NCBI GenBank assembly: GCA_964034945.1
Contig: OZ035964.1
Span: forward strand, 186,001-250,000
Source: Chrysopilus asiliformis
Lineage: Eukaryota > Arthropoda > Insecta > Diptera > Rhagionidae
Reading direction: 5' to 3'
DNA: 64,000 nt
Position 1 is the first letter of the stretch, and each line of letters opens with the position of its first letter. Shown here one piece after another: positions 1 through 11,859 of this stretch. The position numbers and the translations under genes are program-made. The notes under the pieces are model-generated. The model searched no databases, was not told the origin of the DNA, and was given only the letters and a program-made list of their open reading frames with translations.

Positions 1-543
1 ACTATTTATTTACATTAGCGCCGTCATTTCGAATATAATAATAATAATAGTAATGATATAATAATAATTTTACATAAAAAAAAGTTTAAATTAAATCGCA
101 ATCAATTATTACGCCCAACGATATAAAAGTGAAGATTTTTGCTGTCTCTAGTGGTATGATTTCCAGCATGAAATTGAATTTCGAATATCGGAAGACAAAC
201 GACAATCAAATTTACTCCCCCACGTTATTGGAAGACACGCGATAATCAAATTCACTTCCCCACATCACAGTGTCACAAAAATCCAAAAATAAAATTAAAT
301 TTAATGGGAGAAATTTTATAAAAAAAAGAAAAATAATAACAAAAAAGGATTTTTTTTTAATTTTGTGGATATTTTGTTTTTATGAGAAATCAAGAGAAAA
401 ATTTCAACAATTAATGAATGAAATGTGTTTTTGCTGAATATTAAATATTTAACACAAAATTTAAAAAAAAAAATATATATGTATATAATAAGTTGAGAGG
501 ATAATAATTTATAATACGTTGTAGTTAGTAATAATAGTAATAA
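1..543 (-). other. Probable MED26 3' untranslated region
   Basis: This AT-rich stretch lies directly downstream of the MED26 stop codon on the minus strand. It contains no convincing coding frame. A minus-strand AATAAA (plus-strand TTTATT at 5-10) could serve as a poly(A) signal, but the true 3' end may lie outside the window. Confidence 0.45.
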
Positions 544-3500
544 TCAATCAATAACTACATAAGGCAAAATGGTCAAGAATTCATCATTATATGACCGAAC
601 TTCTAAGGTTTCGTGCCATTCACTAAATCTCTGCATATTCATATTGTTATTATTAGTAGTGCTAGTTTCGGTATTATTATTATTATTATTATTATTACTA
701 TTTAGATTTAAATTCTGATTAGCTTGCTCTTTTTGTTGTTGCAATTGTTTGCTATGTTCATAATCAAAACTATTATTGTTATCGGTATTATTATTTGCTT
801 TACTATCATCGTTGTATTTTGGCAATGCTGATGACAAAGATGTATTAGTAATATTATTAGCAGTTGTTGTTATTGTACCACTCACATATCCTGATAATAA
901 TGATGATGATGATGATGATGGTATATCAGCTCCTGTCGATTGGTTTACTGGCTGATTGCCAGTATCGATTTTAATGTTGTCATCATAATTTAAACGGATA
1001 CCAGTTCGGTTATCAGCATTACCAATATTATTAAAACTTTCTAATAAATAGTTATTAGATTCATCGTCACGATTCATATTTTGTTCATCATCACAGTCCA
1101 CGTTATCAGTAGTTGTTGGATTTTTCGTCGATTTTATTGCATTATCAACATCATCATTATTATCAGTTTCTTCGTCATTTTGCTGTTCTTCATCGTCCTC
1201 ATCGTCATTATTATTGTCATCGTTATCATTATTATTATTACCATCACCTTCATCGTCGTCTCGATTTCTATCGTTATTATTATTATTATTATTACCATTA
1301 TTGTTACCGTTATTTTCATTGTCATCATCGTCAGATGAAGATGATGAGGAAGACGACGCTGAAGATGATGACGACGATGACGACGAATCATCCGATGATG
1401 AATCAACAGTTATATGAGATGATGAACGAATTATTCGACTATTATTACATTCGGTTATGTGATAATTAACTCTATTTTGTAGTGATGAACAACAATTATC
1501 ATCACCATTATTATTATCGTTATAATATTTGTAATTATATTGTTGATTATCATCATTATTGGATTTTTTATTATCATTATCAATTGATGATACCACAGCC
1601 TTTTGATTCTTTATGTTTAAATTTTTAATTTTATGGATACAACTATTTGATTTATCATTATTATTATAAGGTTTACTAATATTATAGCTATCATTATCAC
1701 TATCATTGCTACAACTAAATATTTTATCATTATCGCTATGTACAACGTCTGATATTGACAATGATGTTGTTGATGTTGGTGGCGCCGCTATACCTATTTC
1801 AAATCCCAACGGATCCACAGCTTGTTGTGCTCCATCTATTGCTGTCTCAACTCCAATATTATCGGCATTCTTTGTTATATCTGAATCCTCCTCGTTGTGC
1901 TGCTGCTGCTGCTGCTCATGTTGTTGTTGTTGTTGTTGTTGCGTGTCAGAACTAACAGCTGATGACAATTTGTTTGGTGTCTTTTTTATTGTTAAAACGA
2001 TACGTTTCTGATTGGTTGTCGATGTTGATGATGTGATTTCGTGATGGTGTACGATGCCAGAATCATCCTCATAATCATCGTAATCATCATCGTCGTCATC
2101 GTAGTCATATTCATCATCGTAATCTTCATCGTAGCCATCTTGGATTTGTCGATTTTGATCTGTGTCCGATTGATTTTCTTGCTCATAGCTATTATCATCG
2201 GCGATAATTGATTTTGGCCCATCCCTATCATTCTTCTCATCGCTGTGCTCGTTTATTTCCGCTGTATGGCAATCATCACCGTGTTTGACATTTGCAACAT
2301 TCTCGACATTTTCATTATCACCATATTCGATCGTATTCGGTACTACTTGAACTAATCCGACTAACAAATTCGGGTCCGCATCAGCTTGCGATGCAAAATG
2401 TTTACGTTTAGAATTATTTTTTCTTGCAACTTCCGTATTTCCTGTTGTATTTTTATTCTTACGATTTAACTTTCGACGTTTATGTTTGTGTACTCGATGA
2501 TGTATATTAGATTTTGTACGTTTACGTTTCCTTTTCATGAGTTCTTTATATTTTTGTTCATCGATATTACTATTGTTTCTAATAGTATGGCGATTATTGC
2601 TAATAATATTTTTTTTATGTTTTTTAATACTTACATAATTTGGAGTAAATTTAATATGACTCAAATCTTTTGGTATACGATCCCCAATCAAATGATTATA
2701 ATCTGGTACAACACGAACAAATAAATCATCCGGTGAAATGAATTCATCCAATTTCGGTGCTAATTTGTAGTGGCCTAAGCTATCCGCACGAATTAAATTC
2801 TTATAGTTATCAGATATTAATGTATCATTCCAATTACCATTAACATTTGGTATAAAGCGATTATGTAATGAATTTATATGGAATTTTTTAACGCAACTAG
2901 TTTGAATTTCGTATCGTTTCTTGGCTGGACAATCGGGATTTTCAATTAATTCATATTTGGGTAAAACAAATGGTGGCGGCAACATCATCTGATTGTGTTC
3001 AATTAATTGATTCTGTTGCAATGGCTGTAATAATTGTGATTGTTGTAATTGGAAATTATTTACAATGGATTTATTTTGTTGTTGTTGTACTATTGTAATT
3101 GGAATTTTAACTTCTTGTTTATTTGTAGCATTATTCGATTTAATATCAATATCTTGACTAGCTTCATTCCCCTCGGTATTGCTTATAAGAACCGATTTAG
3201 CTGCTTCAACATAAGAATGCAGAGGGTCATCATCCTCATCATAATCTAAATCGAATATCGATTTAACGGGTTTCCGAGATTCCTGCTGATTAATATTCGA
3301 TTTCTGTTCCATCGTATTGGACAAAACTGACGATGGTTCTATATTGACGCTAACTGAAGTACTTTGCGTATCCAACCGTCTTTCATCTGTTCTTTCTTCT
3401 TTCATCAATTGTTGCGGAATTGTTTTAAAATCATTACTATTATCAAATGTATTGGATTGCACAGTGTTAAGATTATTCGAATCATTATAGGAAATTTCCA

Positions 3501-6500
3501 ATTTTATACGACCCTCATCGGTATCGTCTTCTCCCGGAATTTCATTTTTGTCAACAACAGCCTTCTCCTCATTATTGGCCATTGGATCTTCGATAACCTC
3601 ACGTGTTGTACAAAGGCATGCGACTTGAGAATAATCAGATAATTCGACCATTGTAAAATCGATTGGGGGCAAAAGACTCATAATTTTGTTGATTTGTTCA
3701 TCAATTGAAAGATTCTCAGACGGATTTTTCTTTTGATCGAAATACTGGGATTGACTTTTTTGCTGTTGATTACTTTCTGATACCGTTGTGGTAACATCAA
3801 TAATAGCTGGTGACCATTGATCATTAGACTTTTGTGAATTCCGTGATGATGGTTTCTGATCGAAATCAGAATTCCCTTGAAGTTGTGATTGATTTAAATT
3901 CAGTCTTGAGATAGAATGAGAAGCTGCCCCCGTCATTGTTGTCTCATTTGATTCGGACCCAGAATGAAAGTCATCTGAATTTCATGAAATATGAAACAAA
4001 TCGTTAACATTACTTTGTTAGAAAAAAAAACCGAAAGAAAAATGAATCCTGTTAAATATGACTGGATGCATTTGAAGCGTATATTATAGTTTGTACGTAA
4101 TACGATTTCTATGCACAATTCCGATCACACAGTGTTTTGGCAACAATTTTCCTATGATCGAAATTAGGCGCAGGATCGGAATTACGTATTAATGATGTTA
4201 TATCATAGAAAAGAAATGAAATACGAATAATGAGTAGGAAAGTAATGTTACGCAAAGAATAATGTGTTTTGAAAAAAATAAGAAGTTGATAGAAATAGTG
4301 ACGGATAATGAGCCTGGGATAAATTTATAGTGACGGATAAAGAGCCTGGGATAAATTTGTAGTGACAGATAAAGAGCCTGGGATAAATATTAATGCGAAT
4401 GACAGGAACATAGGCAAAAATGCGGATAAAACAATAATTGGTTGTGTTATTTTTAGGACAATAAATAAATAATAGTAAATGAAATACGAATGAGTAGGAA
4501 AGTAATGTTACGCAAAGAATAATGTGTTTTGAAAAAAATAAGAAGTTGATAGAAATAGTGACGGATAAAGAGCCTGGAATAAATTTATAGTGACGGATAA
4601 AGAGCCTGGGATAAATTTATAGTGACAGATAAAGAGCCTGGGATAAATATTAATGCGAATGACAGGAACATAGACAAAAATGCGGATAAAACAATAATTG
4701 GTTGTGTTATTTTTAGGACAATAAATAAATAATAGTAAATGAAATACGAATGAGTAGGAAAGTAATGTTACGCAAAGAATAATGTGTTTTGAAAAAAATA
4801 AGAAGTTGATAGAAATAGTGACGGATAAAGAGCCTGGAATAAATTTATAGTGACGGATAAAGAGCCTGGGATAAATTTATAGTGACAGATAAAGAGCCTG
4901 GGATAAATATTAATGCGAATGACAGGAACATAGACAAAAATGCGGATAAAACAATAATTGGTTGTGTTATTTTTAGGACAATAAATAAATAATATTAAAA
5001 TAAATGTTATTGGCAAATAAATCTTATTGAAGCAAAAAATGCCTTAAAGTACAATTAAAATGACTTACCGGAAGCTCTTAAACTCGATTGCAAGCCATGT
5101 TGAAGATCTGGTGTCGATCGGGCAACCGTTGATATTGAGATTGGTGTTGCACTTGTTGATCGAATATCAGAATTACTCTGAGATTGAAGTGATGCATCTG
5201 TAATAAATATTTTCAAAGTTAGTAAAAATAATTCCAGCTAAATATAATCAATATTTGTTTTTACCTGAGCCCGATGATGGTGAAGGTACTGGTGGCATGG
5301 CAAGCGTTGGAGACGATGTATCCGAACCGAGTCGTCGATTTTGTAAATCAGCTAATAACTCTTTGGTTGTTTTTACTTTTTTGAATGGTGTCATTTTAAA
5401 GAAACTATTATCAAAGATTTGTGAATATTGTAAGCTATTCGCTTGTGCCGCTAACATTCCATCTGGTCCTTTGGAGCCTTTCTTACGGCCACGCTTTTTC
5501 GGCATACTTGAACCGACGATAACGTCATTATTATTACCTACACCGGCACCTGCAACCGCACCACAACTACTACTAGTTACTGCTGCAGCATTCAGAATAT
5601 TTTGATTCGTTCCGATTGGTGTTAAGTTTGATTGATTCAATAATCCAAGATTTTGTATTAGATTTATCTCTGGATTATTATTATTGTTATTATTCAAAAT
5701 ATTACTATGACCCGATATCTGTATAGATTGACTATGGCTAAGTATCGATGAGAAGCTCTCATTAGAGTTATTACATGACGATGTAATTGGCGAACAACTT
5801 CGGCTATCAACGACAACGACTGATCCAGCAGGCATTATTGAATTATTATTGCTGTTGCTACTATTATTACCACTTATGGCGACTGGATAATTGGTTGATT
5901 GTGGTACTATTTGAATTGCAGCATTCGGATTTTTACGTGGCCGGCCACGTTTACGCTTAACAGGTAGTGTTCCGGGACGAACATCAGTACTACTAGGTGG
6001 TACAGATGCTGGTAAGGCAACTGTAGCTGATATCAAATGTGATGATCGACTGTTATCATCCTCAAGTATTGATAAAATTGGCCCCGTGGGAAGTCCAATA
6101 TTTGGATTGGGCACACCAAATGTCAAATGGGCTGATGTATTTATAGTTGATCCTGATTGCATTTGTGATTTACTAGCTAATGTTGCTAAAATTGGTGTCG
6201 ATGAGCGGCTATTTGAGGCTGATTGATTAATGCCACTACTACTACCTAATATAGCGAGTGACGATGGATTATTGCCAGGACCACCAGCCACTGCTGAAGC
6301 ATTTTTAAATTTACCAGCAAATGTGAGGTCCGATGATGTTGAACTACCACCGATTGCAGTTGACGATTGAATAGATGTATGCATTGAACGATTGTTATTA
6401 TTATTGTTATTTGGCATTAGGATAGTGGTATTCGTACTAGTATTTGGAAATAAGCTCATTGAACTATTTGATAGGCTATCATGTACTTGGAAGCTACTTG

Positions 6501-8882
6501 ATCGATTGCTAATCACATCATCATGAAGAGCCGATGCGTTTGCCTTTGGATCATACTCCATAGTTAGCCCAATCTGTTGATTTCGGTGTCCTGAAGTAGC
6601 AGCTGCAGCATTGCTACGTGATTGCTTGTTACGTTTCTTGTCTTTCTTATGCTTTTTGCTTTTACGATGATCTGTACTACTACTATACGATTCTATTTGT
6701 GCACCAGCTAATCCAACATCCGTTACGGAACCCATAGCGCCTAGTAGTGATACTGGTCCAATGCCCATAGTCAGTGGCGTTATATTCCTAGACGTATCAA
6801 TCAATTGGGGCTGCTGCTGTTGTTTTCTCATTGATTGCCGATTCTTAGTCTGATGAACTGATAACCTTTGGTCCTGTTGCTGTTGTGTAAATGCAGAATT
6901 CGAATTTGAATCATTCAAATCGAATTGATTTAAGCGACCAACACTGGCAACAACACCGTTGACTGAAACCGTCCTACTACCGCTAATATTCTGTGATATT
7001 CTCGACCGTACATATCCATCCCGACTATTATTTGAATTATCAAAATTAAGAGGACTCATCGATCTGGACAGTGGCCGAGGTGATAGTGATTCACGTTTAA
7101 TTTTCGGTATACGAAGCAGTGTATTCATTTGTATTTGGGGAATTACATGCTGCATTGGGAAGGCTTGCGATTGAGATGATGATGCGGTTACTAAACCGGT
7201 AGGTGGCGATGATCTCGAACGATTATCATCGATATAATATGAAACTGTAGGTTGCACAGATGATATCATTAATGACGACGATGTTGGTTCATTGATTCTA
7301 TCTGAACCTATAACAGCTGTTGTTGATGCACCCGGTCCAATTAAATTAGCAAAGCTAGTTGGCTGTGATTTATTTTTATTTGATAGATTTGGTAATGATT
7401 TACTACTATTGCTACTTGTTTGACCAACAGCTAATCTACTACCGCTTGCATTTGACTTTTTCGATGATACGCCAGTACTAACTGATGGTAAGGTAATTAA
7501 ATTAAGGGGTTGCTGCTGTTGATTTTGTACAGTATTTGAAATATTACTTCCACTACCGCCCCCACCACCTCCTCCTCCTCCTACCCCACGCCCACCAATC
7601 CCAGAAGCTCCAGATCCATTTGATAATGATTGACTGATCGATTTATTATTATTTGCATATTGTGAATGTGGTTGACTACTTTTTAGAAACGACGTATTTT
7701 GGTTATGTTGATAATCTGATACAAATCCAGTTGATAATTGCTGTACGGCTGAATTACCGCCACCACTCAATGATAATGGGGATGATGGATTCAAATTACT
7801 TGGATTTTGCTGTTGAATTTGTATGGCAGCGGCCGATCCTGGTGCCGCCGCCGTTTGACTTAATGCTGGCATCACCATCTCTCTCCATTTCTTTAATAAA
7901 TTCTTTAAACGTCGAGCCAATTGATCAGACCACGTACGCCTCCTTAACTGATTTATATACATGGCCAATCGGGTGGTTTCCAATTGCTCTTTCGTAATCG
8001 ATGCCCCCTCGAGATGTGTGATAACTTGAAGAACCGTTGCCATATCGACGACCTGAATTTAGTTTTAAAATCCGTTACAATTAGATTTCAAAAGTCAAAT
8101 TGGAAAATGTATGGAAATGAATTGTCACGCATGAAAGAATTTTAATGAAATGGTTTTAGTGAAGAAAATTTGCTTTTTGTGTTGAAAATCTCCCATTTTT
8201 GATGAATCCTTTTTAATAAAAACCAACATTCCCAAACTCTTATAACCAACTTCTTGTTTTACAAATTAGAAACCGGTGCTTCAGTATGTATTTGCCTCAA
8301 AATTTGATGTCAATCGGTAAAGAATATTCGCCCCGCAAAAATTAACATATACGGTCTTATTTTAATAAAAAAAGTACCGAGAAATTCGGCGATTTCCTCT
8401 CAGATTTAATATTTGGAAATTCTCGATCACCCAGAATGTGATAAATAAGCCAATTAAAATGTCTTTTTCTAGGAAAACAAAAACGAAAGACTAGGTCCGT
8501 TGTGCCCTGTTTTCTAGCAGTCTGTATCAAATTAATATATAAATTAGTAGAACCAGGCTTATTGACTGGGGAAGTTAGCTTCTTCCAATCCCGTACCCCG
8601 CAATTATTAAACTGACAGCTCATTGCGATCGGATATGAATAAAATCAAAAGTAACCGGACCTCGCTTCATGCCCTTGCAAATCCAACTCAATCTTTCACG
8701 AATCTCCCCTAGGTTTGCAAAATTCACAAAAGCGAATTAAAATTGTCTTTTTAATTAGCAAAATATATGACAGAAAATAGAGTTGAGAGATTATAGGAAA
8801 TTTATTTTCGACTTACATTGTAATTGCTGTCCAATGCGTTTTGTAGTTGAAGTGTGAGATCAGCAATCGAAGTGTTTGTCAT
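544..8882 (-). CDS. MED26: Mediator complex subunit 26 (MED26), four coding exons, 2137 aa
   Basis: Mediator subunit that links RNA polymerase II to elongation factors in the nucleus. Exons on the minus strand: 8882-8817, 8052-5265, 5197-5069 and 3974-544; each junction is GT-AG and the sum (6414 nt) is an open frame ending in TGA. The start ATG (8882-8880) is followed by 22 codons that lead into the TFIIS N-terminal (LW) fold, about residues 5-90, with VVDMATVLQVITHLEG and RLKNLLKKWREM, matching the known MED26 pattern. Further along: a lysine-rich block (SKKHKKDKKRNK), an AT-hook-like KRKRGRPRK near residue 726, a second KKRGRKKG near 874, a middle conserved block about 1325-1440 (PPPFVLPKYELIENPD to DLSHIKFTPNY), a basic stretch about 1470-1505, an acidic run near 1610-1635, polyQ near 1670-1687, Ser and Asn runs, and the MED26 C-terminal signature ending TILPYVVID. 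Human MED26 is about 600 aa, so this protein is greatly expanded by low-complexity sequence. Identity is firm; exact splice choices are inferred. Confidence 0.93.
1895..1945 (-). repeat. In-frame CAG/CAA (polyglutamine) microsatellite in MED26
   Basis: On the coding (minus) strand this is a run of CAG and CAA codons giving two polyglutamine tracts split by a short His/Glu linker. On the plus strand it reads CTG/TTG. It is one of several in-frame codon runs in the last exon; others code for Asn (plus-strand ATT runs near 675-705 and 1275-1300), Ser (1325-1385) and Asp (2040-2110). Such tracts usually vary in length between individuals. Confidence 0.85.
4214..4999. repeat. Three-unit 260-bp tandem array with internal 32-bp triplets
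   Basis: Three head-to-tail units are visible: the block TGAGTAGGAAAGTAATGTTA begins at 4231, 4491 and 4751, a period of 260 bp. Each unit itself holds three 32-bp sub-repeats of the type TAGTGACGGATAAAGAGCCT (first unit at 4296, 4328 and 4360). Units 2 and 3 look almost identical and unit 1 differs at a few bases, so the second expansion is the younger. The array fills most of the last coding intron of MED26 (3975-5068) and does not touch the exons. The minus-strand open frame across 4768-5016 is a by-product of the repeat. Confidence 0.93.
8053..8816 (-). other. MED26 first coding intron
   Basis: The donor GTAAGT (minus, 8816-8811) and the acceptor CAG (8055-8053) bound a 764-bp intron that splits the TFIIS-like N-terminal domain after residue 22. 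An 88-codon minus-strand open frame at 8357-8623 lies wholly inside and has no recognised similarity; I treat it as chance or a repeat fragment. Confidence 0.8.
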
Positions 8883-9735
8883 TTAGATGGATAAATTGAT
8901 GGATAGTTGGACTAATGCCACCACCACCTAAGGATCTTGTTCGGCTCCTTTTCGCGGCTCCTTTCTGCCGGAGGAGCGCCCGCCGTGCCTACCGACGTCC
9001 GTCACGAATGTTTTAAACGTCACTTTGCCGTCCACGACTAGATTCCTGCCGCCGCAAAACTTCCGCAAAGCTTCTTAGCTATGAATATAGTCGCAAGAGC
9101 TGCCACCACCGCAGCTACGAAAGACAGGCACAATTTGGGCCCCAATGTACTTCCACTTGGCTTCTGAAGAAATTCGACCAGGTCAGAATATTCGTAATTA
9201 GTAAAAAAAAAGCCTGAATTGGACTTACCCTGTACGCAATATTCAGGATCGACTCGTGCCACGGGGATAGCTGCAACAACAGGCGGCGCTGTTGAGAATG
9301 GGGCGCTCTATTCTGAATGATGTTGACGGATTGATGGAGTCTCCGTTGATTTCACGAAGCACTTTCTGTTTTTTCAGTGCGGAACAAACGCGATTTCCGT
9401 ACGATATTCTTTCGCCGAACAATTCTGCGACGAGTGCGATTTCTTTTGTTCCTCGGACACTGATAACTTCGCCTTTCTGTAAATTTGGGCGCTGCGGTGC
9501 CACGAAAAAGTGAAAGATGGGGGAAAACACGCGACAAGACAATTGAAGTCCAAAACTTTCTTTTCACGATTTATTAATTTAACTCAGTTTATAATTTTTC
9601 GAATATTTTCCCACTAATTCACAAGTATTTGTACAATTTTGACTGCCGCTTCAATTGTTAATTGTTCTCCTTGGTAACTTTACACTTGATAATCTGCTTC
9701 TGATGATGGAATTTCATAGGGAAATTCTCATCTTA
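8883..9735 (-). promoter_or_regulatory. GC-rich probable 5' leader of MED26, with a 65-bp intron
   Basis: The block upstream of the MED26 start is much richer in G+C than its surroundings and holds several overlapping short minus-strand open frames (9038-9262, 9243-9542, 9352-9567). None has a convincing ATG start or a family I recognise. A clean intron can be seen on the minus strand: donor GTAAGT at 9228-9223 and acceptor TTTCTTCAG ending at 9164, so 9228-9164. Splicing breaks the open frames rather than extending them, so a spliced 5' untranslated leader with upstream open frames is the simplest reading. A separate short gene with a transmembrane-like tail (CLSFVAAVVAALATIFIA) is an alternative I cannot exclude. 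Confidence 0.45.
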
Positions 9736-9757
9736 TTTGGCCGAAATTGGCCGTTTT

Positions 9758-9768
9758 CCTTTTTATAC
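9758..9768 (-). promoter_or_regulatory. TATA-like box, candidate MED26 core promoter
   Basis: The minus strand reads GTATAAAAAGG here, a good TATA-box match about 25-30 bp upstream of the GC-rich leader. It would place a transcription start near 9730 for the minus-strand gene. No Inr or DPE was established. Confidence 0.35.
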
Positions 9769-10182
9769 ACAACTCAATCGCTAAGTCCACGATAATTTTA
9801 CTAACGATAAATCTACCCAACACTTGAAAATAGCAAAAAAATTTCCATTTTTATTCGATTAAGAAAAATCCAAACATTTCCTCTCGACGAATCGACTACT
9901 AATGGTAGCCAGGGTTACCATATTCCTTTATAGAAAATTCTTGTCAGCAATGAGAATTTTTTCAAAATTTTTATCAAAAAATTTATTTGCAGTAATTATA
10001 GATATTTTCGAATTTTTTTAGTTTATACTGAATTTTAAGTTGTTTTGTTTATAATTTCTTTAAAGAAAAAACAACGAAAAAATACTTTTTTTTTAAAAGA
10101 AATTTGTGCTACTAAAAATATGTTAGACATTTTGTAGGCCATTTAGAGCATTTTTAAACCGGGCATTCTAATAAAATAAAAC

Positions 10183-10488
10183 TACTGGGCACAGACGTCC
10201 TAGTATGACTTAATAACCAGAGTGTACTCAATCTGAAATCAGCTTTTGGCGCTATTTTTAAAAATATTTTTTAATATGGAAATGCCTTTTAATATGGAAA
10301 TATTGCTTATTGTGGGTTAATAACAATTTAAATCACGTAAATTGCATGAAAAATTGAAAAGAAAATGGAACATTCTTCACGATACAAATTTGAACAGTCC
10401 ATTTTCGTAGATGGACGTTTCGAACAGTCCATATTCGAAGAAGACTCTAGTTATTAAGTCGATCTAATCTGTACCTAGGCACTAGTGT
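10183..10488. mobile_element. Candidate MITE with imperfect terminal inverted repeats
   Basis: The left end (ACTACTGGGCACAGA, then GACTTAATAACCAGAGT at about 10207) and the reverse complement of the right end (AGTGCCTAGGTACAGA, then GACTTAATAACTAGAGT) pair over roughly 40 bp with several mismatches and a small length difference. The inside contains a repeated GAACAGTCCAT motif. There is no open frame. Target-site duplications were not clear, so the superfamily is unassigned. Confidence 0.4.
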
Positions 10489-10823
10489 CAGAAAATCGAA
10501 CGAAATTTCCCATTCAAAGATTTTATGTTGCCTTTTGATGCACACACTAGTTCACGCACGAAACACTGAACAAACCTCAAATGAGAAAAAAATAAATAAA
10601 TCCGGAAGAAAATTGATGTGAGAACCACTGATAGAACTTTCGTATCAGTGTTGATCCTTTCAGCAAAGACTGGGGGTGTTATTTTTTATGTACTTAAATA
10701 TCTTTAATTTTCTCAATAAAACCATTAAATTTAAAAAAAAATATTTCTTCAACTCTTAATTTTTGATATGAAATTCAGTGTGATTTAAATGCGAATTGCT
10801 GCGATATAAGTACATATTGAATG

Positions 10824-11264
10824 CTAGAAATCTGCTGGAAGGCTAGCTAAATGCTGTAGGTATCGAATTTTTATTATTCGGCATGGATTACAAGTCCGGC
10901 GATTTAAAATTTCTTTCTCGATACTTGAACGCGTGCGAAAGAGCTTATCGCGTAATAATGGCGGATGGAATACTGCCAACATTTCGGTTGCAAAAACATA
11001 ACTAAAAGTACTTAAAGTGTCAGCATCGATTCTCTCAACATAGCTACCAACACAACCGAAGAAATCATATGTTTTCGGGAGGAAATTTCGCTTTTTTAGC
11101 ACGCATAAAAATTCATCGTGTACATAAAAGCTATAGTGGGTCATATGGAAAAACTTCCGTCTTCGAAAGTAAAAACTTTTGTCCGACTTTTTTTTTGAAA
11201 ATAAATTAAAAATTATCTTTATTTTGCGGCTTAATCTAAAATCATGCAAAAGCGTCAGAAGCAA
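10824..11264 (-). CDS. Unrecognised 146-codon open frame
   Basis: A minus-strand open frame of 146 codons. Its downstream two thirds (after FLPKTYDFFGCVGSYVE) has more even composition than the AT-rich upstream third, which is Lys/Phe rich and looks like intergenic sequence. No domain is recognised, no splice partner was identified, and it starts only 26 bp from a 115-bp palindrome and near a MITE. It could be a decayed transposon or retrotransposon fragment, an exon of an unknown gene, or chance. Confidence 0.15.
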   Translation of the reverse strand: MLLTLLHDFRLSRKIKIIFNLFSKKKSDKSFYFRRRKFFHMTHYSFYVHDEFLCVLKKRNFLPKTYDFFGCVGSYVERIDADTLSTFSYVFATEMLAVFHPPLLRDKLFRTRSSIEKEILNRRTCNPCRIIKIRYLQHLASLPADF

Positions 11265-11289
11265 CCAAAAAACGAAAAATCTTGCAAAA

Positions 11290-11404
11290 TTAAAAAAAAT
11301 CTACAAGATAGAACTGTATAATTTTCAACGAATAATGTTCATGTGGGCCACATGAACATTATTCGTTGAAAATTATACAGTTCTATCTTGTAGATTTTTT
11401 TTAA
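11290..11404. repeat. 115-bp perfect palindrome (57-bp arms, 1-bp centre)
   Basis: The left arm 11290-11346 and right arm 11348-11404 are exact reverse complements around the single G at 11347 (centre GTTCATGTGG-G-CCACATGAAC). No mismatch was seen. It ends nine bases before the first MITE copy. Its transcript would fold into a perfect hairpin with essentially no loop. Such structures are unstable in genomes, so it is either recent or an assembly artefact of a terminal fold-back. Confidence 0.92.
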
Positions 11405-11413
11405 ATAAATTAA

Positions 11414-11859
11414 TGGGGCTATTCACGAATGTAAATGTATCTGCAACTGTAACTTTACATGTTCCACATGATCCACACTAATTTTACATTAGATTCCAAA
11501 TTGGTATTCACAAACTGTAACTGAATAATAGGGATTCCTGACAGTTGCTTCTTCTGAACTGTATAACAAATCGTATAAACATTTCTTTCTAAGTATTTTT
11601 ATTTAACTTACTCAGAATCTTCTTCCCATCCATTATACAACAATATTAAGTCCGACATATTTCCTTTATTCTTAAAATTTTGCATTTTTCTTAAAAAATG
11701 TAACCTTATGGATAAGTTTTCTCTCGGCATAAACTTACAGATGATTTGACAGCTAGTTACAGATACAGAATGTCAAAGTTACAGTTTGTGAATAGCAAAG
11801 TGGACTGAAAATGTAAAGTTACAGATACAGAGCAATCTTACATTTTAAGAATAGGCCCA
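11414..11859. mobile_element. Tourist-like (PIF/Harbinger-type) MITE, copy 1
   Basis: A 446-bp non-coding element. Its left end TGGGGCTATTC and right end GAATAGGCCCA are imperfect inverted repeats, and subterminal blocks such as CTGTAACTTTACAT pair with ATGTAAAGTTACAG near the right end. It is flanked by a 3-bp direct repeat TAA (11411-11413 and 11860-11862). A TWA target duplication with G-rich termini is the hallmark of PIF/Harbinger-derived Tourist MITEs. It cannot move without a transposase supplied elsewhere. Confidence 0.85.

Noticed and set aside
1081..2240. Several plus-strand and alternate-frame open frames opposite MED26 (poly-Ile/Tyr, poly-Ser/Leu, poly-Met).
   Set aside because: They are shadows of trinucleotide runs in the MED26 last exon; composition is fully explained by the repeated codons.
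4768..5016. 82-codon minus-strand frame.
   Set aside because: Produced by the tandem array in the MED26 intron.
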